Shown: piece by piece, positions 53,477-61,579 of the stretch
Layout of the letters: every line of letters begins with the position of its first letter
How positions within the stretch are numbered: position 1 is the first letter of the stretch
Assembly: GCF_000376565.1 (NCBI RefSeq)
Contig: NZ_BARG01000011.1
Span: 54,920-118,919 of the forward strand
Direction of reading: 5' to 3'
Length of the DNA: 64,000 nucleotides
Origin: Streptomyces hokutonensis
GTDB lineage: Bacteria > Actinomycetota > Actinomycetes > Streptomycetales > Streptomycetaceae
The notes under the pieces: generated by a model
The model's input: only the letters and a program-made list of their open reading frames with translations
What the model was told of the DNA's origin: nothing
Databases searched by the model: none
Position numbers and translations under genes: made by a program

Positions 53477-54679
53477 GTGGACAAGCCGAAGGTCGTTCTG
53501 GGAGTCAGTGGTGGCATCGCCGCGTACAAGGCGTGCGAGCTGCTGCGCAGACTGACGGAGTCCGGGCATGACGTCCGCGTCGTCCCCACCGCCTCCGCCC
53601 TGCACTTCGTCGGCGCCGCCACCTGGTCCGCGCTCTCCGGGCACCCCGTCTCGACCGAGGTGTGGGACGACGTCCACGAGGTCCCGCACGTGCGCATCGG
53701 CCAAGGCGCCGACCTGGTGGTCGTAGCCCCCGCCACGGCGGACATGCTCGCGAAGGCGGCCCACGGCCTCGCCGACGACCTCCTCACCAACACCCTCCTC
53801 ACCGCCCGCTGTCCCGTCGTCTTCGCGCCCGCGATGCACACGGAGATGTGGGAACACCCGGCCACGCAGGAGAACGTGGCGACACTGCGCCGCCGCGGTG
53901 CCGTGGTGATCGAACCGGCCGTCGGCAGACTCACGGGCGTCGACACCGGCAAGGGTCGGCTGCCCGACCCCGTCGAGATCTTCGAGGTCTGCCGCCGGGT
54001 GCTCGCGCGGGGCGTCACCGAACCCGACCTGAAGGGCCGGCACGTCGTTGTCAGCGCCGGCGGTACCCGCGAGCCCCTCGACCCGGTCCGCTTCCTCGGC
54101 AACCGCTCCTCCGGCAAGCAGGGCTACGCCCTCGCGCGCACCGCCGCCGCCCGGGGCGCCCGGGTCACCCTGCTCGCGGCGAACACGGGACTGCCCGACC
54201 CGGCGGGCGTCGACGTCGTTCAGGTCGAGACCGCCGTACAGCTGCGGGAGGCGGTGCTGAAGGCCGCCGCGGACGCGGACGCGGTCGTCATGGCCGCGGC
54301 GGTCGCGGACTTCCGCCCGGCCGAGTACGCGACGGGGAAGATCAAGAAGAAGGACGACAAGGACCCCGAGCCCGTCGTCCTGGTGCGGAATCCGGACATC
54401 CTCGCGGAGGTCTCCGCCGACCGGGCCCGCCCCGGACAGGTGGTCGTCGGGTTCGCCGCCGAGACGGACGACGTCCTCGCCAACGGCCGTACGAAACTGG
54501 TGCGCAAGGGCTGCGATTTGCTGGTGGTGAACGAGGTGGGGGAGCGCAAGACCTTCGGTTCCGAGGAGAACGAGGCGGTCGTGCTGGGTGCCGACGGCAG
54601 CGAGACCACGGTGCCCTACGGCCCGAAGGAAGCCCTGGCCGAGACCGTGTGGGACCTGGTCGCACAGCGGCTTGCCTGA
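53477..54679 (+). CDS. coaBC: Bifunctional phosphopantothenoylcysteine decarboxylase/phosphopantothenate-cysteine ligase
   Basis: CoaBC performs two steps of coenzyme A synthesis. The 400-residue protein starts at GTG 53477 (MDKPKVVLGVSGGIAAYKACELLRRL) after GGGGAGAGAC. The N-terminal CoaC flavoprotein domain has the active His in VPHVRIGQGADLVVVAPATADMLAK and PAMHTEMWEHPAT; the C-terminal CoaB domain has VSAGGTREPLDPVRFLGNRSSGKQGYALA and DAVVMAAAVADFRP with IKKKD. Both domains are complete. Confidence 0.96.
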   Translation: MDKPKVVLGVSGGIAAYKACELLRRLTESGHDVRVVPTASALHFVGAATWSALSGHPVSTEVWDDVHEVPHVRIGQGADLVVVAPATADMLAKAAHGLADDLLTNTLLTARCPVVFAPAMHTEMWEHPATQENVATLRRRGAVVIEPAVGRLTGVDTGKGRLPDPVEIFEVCRRVLARGVTEPDLKGRHVVVSAGGTREPLDPVRFLGNRSSGKQGYALARTAAARGARVTLLAANTGLPDPAGVDVVQVETAVQLREAVLKAAADADAVVMAAAVADFRPAEYATGKIKKKDDKDPEPVVLVRNPDILAEVSADRARPGQVVVGFAAETDDVLANGRTKLVRKGCDLLVVNEVGERKTFGSEENEAVVLGADGSETTVPYGPKEALAETVWDLVAQRLA

Positions 54680-54682
54680 TTT

Positions 54683-54711
54683 GTTTCAGCCGTCCGACAG
54701 TTCGCTGAAAC
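54683..54711. terminator. Inverted repeat after coaBC
   Basis: Perfect 8-bp arms GTTTCAGC / GCTGAAAC with a 13-base loop, 4 bases after the coaBC stop. It could be a weak terminator or an operator in the metK upstream region. Confidence 0.45.
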
Positions 54712-54741
54712 CTGACATTCGCGCGTGGCGGCTCTGGCCAA

Positions 54742-54918
54742 CGGCACCACGCATTCGGCAAAATGCGCGTGCCGCAGGTCACAGCACTTCCCGAGAGACG
54801 AGACGGGGGGACCGTCTGTCGACCGCGACCGATAAACTGTTCTCGGACGACGTCGGGCGCAGCTCCCGTCCCGTCCGCCAATGATCAGCCAGCAGCCGCT
54901 GCAACCTCAGGGAGCGTT
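54742..54918 (+). ncRNA. Structured metK leader (Streptomyces-metK RNA motif candidate)
   Basis: The 239-base coaBC-metK gap contains two clear hairpins: CGGCAC/GTGCCG enclosing GCATT/AATGC (54742-54774), and AGACGG/CCGTCT with loop GGGGA (54801-54817). A conserved Streptomyces-metK RNA motif of unknown ligand is known upstream of metK; from memory I cannot align its consensus in detail. A possible -10 element GATAAACTGT lies at about 54831, which would place the hairpins before that promoter, so the transcript start matters. Confidence 0.45.
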
Positions 54919-56127
54919 GTGTCCCGTCGTCTTTTCACCTCGGAGTCCGTGACCGAAGGTCACCCCGACAAGATCGCTGACCAGATCAGCGACACCATTC
55001 TCGATGCGCTTCTGCGGGAGGACCCGACCTCCCGGGTCGCCGTCGAGACGCTGATCACCACCGGCCTGGTGCACGTGGCCGGCGAGGTCACCACCAAGAC
55101 CTACGCGCCCATCGCGCAGCTCGTCCGCGACAAGATCCTGGAGATCGGCTACGACTCCTCGAAGAAGGGCTTCGACGGCGCCTCCTGCGGCGTCTCGGTG
55201 TCCATCGGCGCGCAGTCCCCGGACATCGCGCAGGGTGTCGACACGGCGTACGAGAACCGTGTCGAGGGCGACGACGACGAGCTCGACAAGCAGGGCGCGG
55301 GCGACCAGGGCCTGATGTTCGGCTACGCGACGGACGAGACGCCGACGCTCATGCCGCTCCCGATCTTCCTGGCGCACCGCCTCGCCAAGCGCCTCTCCGA
55401 GGTCCGCAAGAACGGGACCATCCCGTACCTGCGCCCCGACGGCAAGACCCAGGTCACCATCGAGTACGACGGCGACAAGGCCGTCCGCCTCGACACGGTC
55501 GTCGTCTCCTCGCAGCACGCGTCCGACATCGACCTGGAGTCGCTGCTCGCCCCCGACATCCGCGAGTTCGTGGTCGAGGCCGAGCTGAAGGCGCTCCTGG
55601 ACGAGGGCATCAAGCTCGACACCGACGGCTACCGCCTGCTCGTGAACCCCACCGGCCGCTTCGAGATCGGCGGCCCGATGGGCGACGCCGGCCTCACCGG
55701 CCGCAAGATCATCATCGACACGTACGGCGGCATGGCCCGCCACGGCGGCGGCGCGTTCTCCGGCAAGGACCCGTCCAAGGTCGACCGCTCCGCCGCGTAC
55801 GCCATGCGCTGGGTCGCGAAGAACGTCGTCGCCGCGGGCCTCGCCTCGCGCTGCGAGGTCCAGGTCGCCTACGCGATCGGCAAGGCCGAGCCCGTAGGCC
55901 TCTTCGTCGAGACCTTCGGCACCGCCAAGGTCGACACCGACCGCATCGAGAAGGCGATCGACGAGGTCTTCGACCTCCGCCCGGCCGCCATCATCCGCGA
56001 CCTCGACCTGCTCCGCCCGATCTACGCCCAGACCGCCGCGTACGGCCACTTCGGCCGCGAGATCCCCGACTTCACGTGGGAGCGCACGGACCGCGTGGAC
56101 GCGCTGCGGAAGGCTGCGGGGCTGTAG
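54919..56127 (+). CDS. metK: S-adenosylmethionine synthetase
   Basis: MetK makes SAM from methionine and ATP. The 402-residue protein starts at GTG 54919 ([25 protein letters not shown]) after GGGAGCG and contains [14 protein letters not shown], the [22 protein letters not shown]-loop-like signature and the C-terminal [26 protein letters not shown]. In Streptomyces SAM supply affects antibiotic output. It is followed by a strong terminator and then the accessory operon on the other strand. Confidence 0.97.
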   Translation: MSRRLFTSESVTEGHPDKIADQISDTILDALLREDPTSRVAVETLITTGLVHVAGEVTTKTYAPIAQLVRDKILEIGYDSSKKGFDGASCGVSVSIGAQSPDIAQGVDTAYENRVEGDDDELDKQGAGDQGLMFGYATDETPTLMPLPIFLAHRLAKRLSEVRKNGTIPYLRPDGKTQVTIEYDGDKAVRLDTVVVSSQHASDIDLESLLAPDIREFVVEAELKALLDEGIKLDTDGYRLLVNPTGRFEIGGPMGDAGLTGRKIIIDTYGGMARHGGGAFSGKDPSKVDRSAAYAMRWVAKNVVAAGLASRCEVQVAYAIGKAEPVGLFVETFGTAKVDTDRIEKAIDEVFDLRPAAIIRDLDLLRPIYAQTAAYGHFGREIPDFTWERTDRVDALRKAAGL

Positions 56128-56144
56128 CCCTCCCCGCGTAGTGT

Positions 56145-56177
56145 CAGGGCCCGGTTCCCCTCGGGGGCCGGGCCCTG
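56145..56177. terminator. Terminator after metK
   Basis: Arms CAGGGCCCGG / CCGGGCCCTG (56145-56154 and 56168-56177) with CCCC/GGGG continuing inside the loop: a stem of about 14 bp ending 17 bases before the stop codon of the convergent accessory operon. It can serve both strands. Confidence 0.85.
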
Positions 56178-56193
56178 CTCATGCTCTCTCGCG

Positions 56194-57246
56194 CTACTCG
56201 CTGTCCCTCTCCCCTTCCTCCTCCCCCTCTCCATCAGCTTCCCGCTCCCCGTCCTCGCCCGAGGACTCCTCCGGCGGAGCGAAACGTGTACGGATCTCCT
56301 CCGCGGTGTCCGGGTTCTTGTCCTTGATGGCCATCGCGACCTGATCGGCGACCATCACGCACGCGTCGTCGCCTGCCTTGAAGCCCATCTGCCTCATGAA
56401 TTCGGTGAACAGGTCCGCCGGCTGTTTGGGAGCGTCGGCCGTCGTCTCGGCAGCCGCACCGGGCACGAGGTGCCGGAACGGCTCGGCCACCTGTTCGTTG
56501 TTGGCCGCCGACGTGAGCTGTGCCAGCAGGCCGATATCGCTGACGGTCTTCTCGACCTTCTCGCCGTTCCTGGCCAGCCACCAGACGACGGCGCGCCCCG
56601 TGTCCTGGAGAACGTCATGGCCGAGGTAGTCGCGCTTGCTCTTCTCCTGCCTGCGCTCGTGCTCCCACAAGTCCTCGTCCTTGCGGATGGCGGCCAGCCG
56701 GTCCAGGCGGCGCTGGTCGTCCTCCGAGAGCCTGAGGACGATATCTAGGGCCATCGCCCGGACCCGGCCACCGGGATCGGGCAGCATCTCCGCCAGCGCG
56801 CCGCTCAGTTCGTGCTGGATCAGGGAGCTCCGGAACGGCTCGTGGGCCAGGGTCACCTCCCTGGCCCGCTTCACGACCGCTTGCAGGGCGAGGCCCCCGT
56901 GATGCGTGCCGTTCTCCGGCGCGTAGGGCTTCTCGGGGCACCAGCGAATCGTTGCCGAGAAGAGGAAGTCGTAGTCCTTGAGCGCGCTGGGCAGCGTGAT
57001 GTCCCGCACCGACAGCTCACGGCGTTCGACTTCGGGTGCAGGTGGCGCGGTCACCGTCTCGGACAGCGGCCTACCGCGGTTCGTACGCAGCGTCGTGAAC
57101 GCGGCACCCGTCCAGGCGGCCGCCAACAGGAGCACGGCGAGGGGCCACGCCCAGGCAGGCCAAGCTGTGTACAGACCGAGGATCAGCACGAGCATGGCGC
57201 TGATCAGCGCCATGAAGACGGAAACGGTCTTCTGGGCGGAACTCAT
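56194..57246 (-). CDS. Two-helix membrane protein with SPFH/Band-7-like soluble domain (accessory operon, last gene)
   Basis: A 350-residue protein. Two closely spaced transmembrane helices lie at about residues 6-26 and 30-50. The soluble part begins with a beta-rich stretch (VRDITLPSALKDYDFLFSATIRW), then a helical segment with RKDEDLWEHERRQEKSKRDYL and GRAVVWWLARNGEKVEKTVSDIGLLAQL, and ends in a strongly acidic Glu/Asp/Gly tail. The beta-then-charged-helix layout resembles SPFH/Band-7 scaffolds, but I cannot confirm the family. It starts at ATG 57246, overlapping the ATPase stop by 4 bases. It probably anchors the system at the membrane or is its effector. Confidence 0.65.
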   Translation of the reverse strand: MSSAQKTVSVFMALISAMLVLILGLYTAWPAWAWPLAVLLLAAAWTGAAFTTLRTNRGRPLSETVTAPPAPEVERRELSVRDITLPSALKDYDFLFSATIRWCPEKPYAPENGTHHGGLALQAVVKRAREVTLAHEPFRSSLIQHELSGALAEMLPDPGGRVRAMALDIVLRLSEDDQRRLDRLAAIRKDEDLWEHERRQEKSKRDYLGHDVLQDTGRAVVWWLARNGEKVEKTVSDIGLLAQLTSAANNEQVAEPFRHLVPGAAAETTADAPKQPADLFTEFMRQMGFKAGDDACVMVADQVAMAIKDKNPDTAEEIRTRFAPPEESSGEDGEREADGEGEEEGERDSE

Positions 57247-59252
57247 GACTGGGTTCCCTTCTTGGAACCGGCCTGGTGTGGCGGACGCTTTCGCTGTACT
57301 TCCGCGATACGGGACAGCAGCCGCTCGGCCTTCGCGGCGGACAGGGACTTGCGCACCGTCAGATAGATCTGGCGGAGGGCGGGGTAGTTCTCGGCGGAGG
57401 CGTCGACCAGGACGTCGAGGGCCTGGTGGACGAGGTCCGGGTCCTCGGCCGAGTCCACGGCGGCGACCCACTGTGTGAGATGAGGGAGCCAACTCTCGCT
57501 GCTGAACCACCGCAACACATTGGTCCAGCACTTCGAGAGCCAGAGCCGGGTCGAGGTCAGCTGGAGCAGGACGTGTTCGGGCCGGCTCGGCATCATGAGC
57601 AGGCCGAGGAAGAGTGACGCGTCGGCCGCTTGCCGCCGGGCCTCGTCTGTCTGTGGCGCCAGGACAGCCAGCCGGTAAAGGAGATAGAGCCGCAGGCGTG
57701 TGTCCATCGCCACCAGTGCCAACAGCACGCGCCGGGCCGAGTTCCTGCTGTCGGCCTTACTCCACGGCTCCCTGCGGGCCAGGTGGTGCAGCCTGACGAC
57801 GGCCTGCTCAGGGTGTGTGAATGCCATGGTGTTCAGACATACATCGATCAATACCTGGCGCATGGACGGTTCGAGGCGATGGGTTGCCCAGGTATAGATC
57901 GCACTGCGGAAATGCCGGCTCGTCGGCTCGTGCTCGTTGCGGACACCCCAGCTGAGCCAGTCGACTGCGGCGCGCGTATGCGTGGGGTCCGTGGGTTGCT
58001 TTGCCCAGTCCCAGGCCAGGTAGGTCAGTCTGTCCGCGTCTTCCGTCAGCGCGCACAGTTCCGCCAACCGGACGACGAGCGCTTTTTGGTGCTCCTCGGG
58101 GAACTGGGGCAGGCCCAGCGTTTCCTCCGCCCAGTCGCGCAGTGGCCTGCGGAGGTCGGGCATGTTCCGCCAGAAATAGTGGCGTACGGCGTGGTCGTAA
58201 CGCAGCTTGTCGAAGTGGACGCAGGACGCGTCGTTTCGGGAGGCGCCCACCTCGTGCAGTCGCTCCATGAGGCTTTTGTGTTCCAGCAGCGGACGGTCGT
58301 CACGCGCAATGCGTAGATTCCTCTGGAGAATCGCCGTGGCCCGGTGAATCGCGTCGGCGGGTGCGCCATGGAGCATGGCGACGGTCAGCAGCAAGGCACG
58401 TTGGGAGCCGGCACGGAGTGCCGGGACGAAGTCGTTCACCTCCTCGGCCCGGATCTTCTCGGCGGCGATGGCCCGACGGCACCAGTCCGGGAAGGAGTCC
58501 GCGGGCTCGGCGGTCTCACGCGCTTCCAGGATGATGTCCGCCAGCCTGGCCAATTCCCGCATGGGTGGCTGGTTGGCGAGGTAGGCGGTCAGTTCCCTCG
58601 GCGCCCGCCTGCAGTCCCTGGTGTCGATACCGCGTACGCGCAGGTGCCGCGCTATCACTTCGAGGTCGTCCGGGCGGTTGACGGACTTGCGGTACGCCGC
58701 GAAGTCAGGGCTCAACCCGTCGGCGTAGGGCTGTGGCAGGACGACAGCGAGGAATGACCGCTTGTCGAGGAGAACCTTGTGGAATCCGGGGAGCTGGTCG
58801 TGGTAGCGCGTCCACACGTCCTCCTCGGCCTCCGCCAGGTCCAGCAGCATCCGGTCTCCTTCACCGACAAGTTCCGGGGTGAGGGGTTCGGGTGACTGGC
58901 CGTCCGGATCAGGGGCGATCTCCTTGTAGGTGCCCGATCCGCGTGGCAGCTCTCTCAGCAGGACCTTGGCGGCTGTGGTTCTGCCGTTTCCTGGGGTGCC
59001 CCGCAGGAACACGATGTTGTGGCGTTCAAGAGTGTCGTAGGCGTCGTTGATGCCCGTCGGCCGGACGAACCGCTGCTGGAGGCGGCTCAGTTGCTCTTCG
59101 GCCACCTGGCGGGGCGGGGCGGTCGGCGAGGACAGGAAATCCGGTGGGGGGTCGGTCCCGAAGAATTGGAAAGTGGTCTGGTAGCGGTCGCCGCCAGGTG
59201 CGGTGGGAGGGACGGGCTCTGCGTCAGCCGGTGGGCCAGGTGTGTCAGTCAT
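57243..59252 (-). CDS. P-loop (STAND-like) ATPase with long helical C-terminus (accessory operon)
   Basis: A 669-residue protein. A Pro-rich N-terminus (residues 1-48) contains GGDRYQTTFQFFG; the NTPase follows with Walker A GTPGNGRTTA (residues 85-94) and a candidate Walker B RMLLDLAEAE (134-143). From about 200 on it is a run of amphipathic helices with regular Leu/Ala and Arg/Trp spacing, as in HEAT/TPR-like superhelices of NLR-type sensors, and no nuclease or protease motif is visible. It is not a recognised named family. It starts at ATG 59252 overlapping the TIR gene stop by 4 bases. The likely role is the nucleotide-driven sensor or oligomerising platform of the system. Confidence 0.7.
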   Translation of the reverse strand: MTDTPGPPADAEPVPPTAPGGDRYQTTFQFFGTDPPPDFLSSPTAPPRQVAEEQLSRLQQRFVRPTGINDAYDTLERHNIVFLRGTPGNGRTTAAKVLLRELPRGSGTYKEIAPDPDGQSPEPLTPELVGEGDRMLLDLAEAEEDVWTRYHDQLPGFHKVLLDKRSFLAVVLPQPYADGLSPDFAAYRKSVNRPDDLEVIARHLRVRGIDTRDCRRAPRELTAYLANQPPMRELARLADIILEARETAEPADSFPDWCRRAIAAEKIRAEEVNDFVPALRAGSQRALLLTVAMLHGAPADAIHRATAILQRNLRIARDDRPLLEHKSLMERLHEVGASRNDASCVHFDKLRYDHAVRHYFWRNMPDLRRPLRDWAEETLGLPQFPEEHQKALVVRLAELCALTEDADRLTYLAWDWAKQPTDPTHTRAAVDWLSWGVRNEHEPTSRHFRSAIYTWATHRLEPSMRQVLIDVCLNTMAFTHPEQAVVRLHHLARREPWSKADSRNSARRVLLALVAMDTRLRLYLLYRLAVLAPQTDEARRQAADASLFLGLLMMPSRPEHVLLQLTSTRLWLSKCWTNVLRWFSSESWLPHLTQWVAAVDSAEDPDLVHQALDVLVDASAENYPALRQIYLTVRKSLSAAKAERLLSRIAEVQRKRPPHQAGSKKGTQS

Positions 59253-59929
59253 CGCTCGTCGTCCTGTGACGGAGGTATCGGGCCGAAGGTGTGGCTGACG
59301 TTGCCCTGCTGGTCTCCGGCCGTGTAGTTCGCACCCGCACCGGACTGGCGGACCTTGTGGACGGGGCCGATGTGAATACGTCCCCCGTTACCGCCCAGGT
59401 CGGTGTTGTAGGTGTCGCCCGCTGCCGGGGTTGCCGGCGCGGGGGGTTCCGGCTCTGTTGTCGTGCGGTCTGCGGCTGCCAGCGCGGGGACGAGGGCTGC
59501 CAGGGAGTCCCCGATGCGTTTGAGGTCGTACTCGTCGTTCTGGTGGTCGTAGCGGAGTGTCTGGCAGTCCGACAGCCACATCAGGGCGGTTGGCAGGGCG
59601 CTCCTCGCGGGCCGTTCGGTACGACGGCCGACGAGCACCGGGATGACACGGCCGTCGCAGCGGTAGGCCTCCAGGATCTCCTTGGTGACCCAGTCGTCCT
59701 CGGCACCGAGCCGGGGGTGACCGAGCCAGCGGTCGCCCATCAGGGCGAGCAGCACGGAACTGCCCCGCACGTTGTGGAGGAGGTCGTCGTCGAACTTGTC
59801 GCCGGGGACGATCGACCGGCTGGCGCGGTAGACGTGCTCGTCGCCGAAGCGGTGACGCAGGGCATTGTCCAAATTCGTGGCAGCGTGTTCGCCGTCATGG
59901 GTGCGGTAGTTGATGAAGATCTCGGGCAT
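59249..59929 (-). CDS. TIR-domain protein with Gly/Asn-rich C-terminal tail (accessory operon)
   Basis: A 226-residue protein. The TIR domain covers about residues 3-150: EIFINYRTHDGEHAA (box 1), YRASRSIVPGDKFDDDL (BB loop), VLLALMGDRWL, and DDWVTKEILEAYR with the candidate NADase glutamate E84. A Pro/Ala linker (155-170) leads to GDTYNTDLGGNGGRIHIGPV and GAGANYTAGDQQGNVSHTFG, short Gly/Asn/Gln-rich repeats like amyloid-type signalling motifs. ATG 59929 has AGGTGG upstream; ATG 59980 is possible but overlaps the regulator. TIR domains of this type deplete NAD+ or make cyclic ADP-ribose signals in anti-phage defence. Confidence 0.82.
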   Translation of the reverse strand: MPEIFINYRTHDGEHAATNLDNALRHRFGDEHVYRASRSIVPGDKFDDDLLHNVRGSSVLLALMGDRWLGHPRLGAEDDWVTKEILEAYRCDGRVIPVLVGRRTERPARSALPTALMWLSDCQTLRYDHQNDEYDLKRIGDSLAALVPALAAADRTTTEPEPPAPATPAAGDTYNTDLGGNGGRIHIGPVHKVRQSGAGANYTAGDQQGNVSHTFGPIPPSQDDER

Positions 59930-59976
59930 GGCGGGGCCACCTCTCTGCCGGACAGCTGGATGGGAGCGAGTGCTGG

Positions 59977-61287
59977 TCACGACGCCTGCGGTGTGAGCGC
60001 GGCGGCGAGCGAGGGCGCGAGGGTCAGGTACGCGGGGTGGCGCGGGTGCCGCGCGAGGACGCGGGCGAGGCGGCGCAGGTCAGTGGCGATGGTTTCCGAG
60101 TCCACGCCTGAGGTGAGGTCCAGCAGATCCCCCGTCAGCTCGCAGGCGTACCCGATCTCTCCGGACATGGCATGGGCCAGCGCACGACGTGCGCCGTACC
60201 GGCGTCGCGTCCGCAGGGCGTCCGGGGCGAGCCGCTCGTACTCGGTGTCGAGGGCCTCGGCGGCCTGTCGGGGCCTGCCCAGGTCCAGGAGGCACCAACC
60301 GGTCACCATGGCGACAGGGTCACTCAAGTGCGTCGGCCCGAGCACGGGAGCGTCGGATGCCGGTTCCTCGGCGGCGGCCCGGCCGAACAGGGCGCGAGCC
60401 CGTTCGAGCAGACGCATACAGGCGTCGTGGTCTCCGTCCAGGGCGTACCCCTGGGCGGCGCGCTGCGCTGCCAGGGCGCGGATCCGCGGTGGGAGCCGAC
60501 TGGGCAGCGCGCCCTCCGCGAGGGCGACCGTGTCGGCAGCCTCGCCCCGGTAGTAGGTGATCAGGGCGCGCCGGACGAGTGCGTAGGACGCCATGTGGCT
60601 GTCGCCCGCCGCCTCGGCGATGTCCACGGCATGGGAGGTCCAGCGGGCCGCCGCAGTGTCGTCGCCCGCCTCCTGGGCCATCCAGCCGGTGAACTCGGCG
60701 AAGCGTGCGGCCAGGGCCAGCAGGCCGCGGCCGGTGTCTCCGCCGGTGCTCACGGCCAGCGAACGCAGGGCGCTCGCCTGCTCGGCGAGCGTCGGGAGAA
60801 GTATCTGAGGCGGGCACATCTGGCCGATGCGGCGGTACTGGTCGTAGAGGCCGCGGTAGGCGTCGATCAGCGGTTGACCAGAGGGTTCGGCCTGTGTGGT
60901 GGCGGTGGGCGCGGCTGTCGCGATGCCGAACACAGACACCGCGCCTGCCGCCATCAATTGCCGACGCGTCGGCGGGAGCCACCTGGTGTCGTCGGGACGC
61001 TCTACGGAGTCGTTGATCATGGCTCCTGCCTGGTCGGGAACGGGACGTCGGCCGGAGGGACGGGGTCCCGGAACCGCGGGGACGAGAGCCGCCAACGTGC
61101 CGTCAGTCCCCAATGCCGCGTCGCACAGGCGGGCGAACTCGCTCGTCGGGCGTTTGTGGCCCGTCTCGACCTTGCTGATCTGACCCTTGCTGTAGTGCAC
61201 CGCGGCTGCGAACCGCGTCAGAGTGAATCCGGCGGCGATACGCAGTCGGCGCAGTTCGGCTCCGAAGACACGTGGCTGCTCCAGCAT
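59977..61287 (-). CDS. XRE-family regulator with TPR-like C-terminus (accessory operon, first gene)
   Basis: A 436-residue protein. The N-terminal HTH is FGAELRRLRIAAGFTLTRFAAAVHYSKGQISKVETGHKRP (about residues 8-47). After a linker there is RRQLMAAGAVSVFGIATAAP and a helical TPR-like region (AARFAEFTGWMAQEAGDDTAAARWTSHAVDIAEAAGDSHMASYAL). This layout is frequent in Streptomyces regulators. Start ATG 61287 is chosen because GAGGGGGG lies 5 bases upstream; ATG 61302 is an alternative. It heads the operon: 47 bases separate it from the TIR start, and the following genes overlap by 4 bases. It probably controls the operon. Confidence 0.82.
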   Translation of the reverse strand: MLEQPRVFGAELRRLRIAAGFTLTRFAAAVHYSKGQISKVETGHKRPTSEFARLCDAALGTDGTLAALVPAVPGPRPSGRRPVPDQAGAMINDSVERPDDTRWLPPTRRQLMAAGAVSVFGIATAAPTATTQAEPSGQPLIDAYRGLYDQYRRIGQMCPPQILLPTLAEQASALRSLAVSTGGDTGRGLLALAARFAEFTGWMAQEAGDDTAAARWTSHAVDIAEAAGDSHMASYALVRRALITYYRGEAADTVALAEGALPSRLPPRIRALAAQRAAQGYALDGDHDACMRLLERARALFGRAAAEEPASDAPVLGPTHLSDPVAMVTGWCLLDLGRPRQAAEALDTEYERLAPDALRTRRRYGARRALAHAMSGEIGYACELTGDLLDLTSGVDSETIATDLRRLARVLARHPRHPAYLTLAPSLAAALTPQAS

Positions 61288-61529
61288 GTGAACCCCCCTC
61301 ATGCCGACGCCGCCGATGCTCCGGGCCGTCCGTCGTCGCGTTTCAGCGTCAGCCAGGCGTCGCGGGGCGGGCAAGGCGCTCGGCGCTGTTTCCCGTTTCC
61401 AGTTCTGATACCGATTCCTGGCCAGGCGGCAAGCCTGCGGGCGGGGACGGAGGCCGGATCGGCCGGGGAAATGGCCGGGACAGCGGACTTGCGACGCGGC
61501 TTGTCGATGTTCTGCTGACGCAGTCGTCC

Positions 61530-61541
61530 GACCGATCGGTC
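61530..61541. promoter_or_regulatory. 12-bp palindrome GACCGATCGGTC upstream of priA
   Basis: A perfect palindrome 39 bases before the priA GTG and 243 bases before the XRE gene ATG. It could bind a dimeric regulator; the binding protein is unknown. Confidence 0.4.
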
Positions 61542-61549
61542 ACTGCCAG

Positions 61550-61573
61550 TTGTCAGTCGCGTTTGGTAAGAAT
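61550..61573 (+). promoter_or_regulatory. PafBC-like promoter element of priA (partial match)
   Basis: TTGTCAGTC (61550-61558) differs from TTGTCRGTG only in the last base, and TAAGAAT (61567-61573) follows at the correct 8-base spacing, though the sixth position is A rather than T. The GTG at 61580 is 7 bases after it, again giving a nearly leaderless transcript. Confidence 0.5.
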
Positions 61574-61579
61574 GCAGGC

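Larger units (their letters stand above)
61288..61579. other. 292-base divergent intergenic region between the accessory operon and priA
   Basis: No coding frame is supported. It must carry the promoter of the accessory operon (minus strand) and of priA (plus strand). Visible signals are a 12-bp palindrome at 61530-61541 and a TTGTCAGTC element at 61550. Confidence 0.6.
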
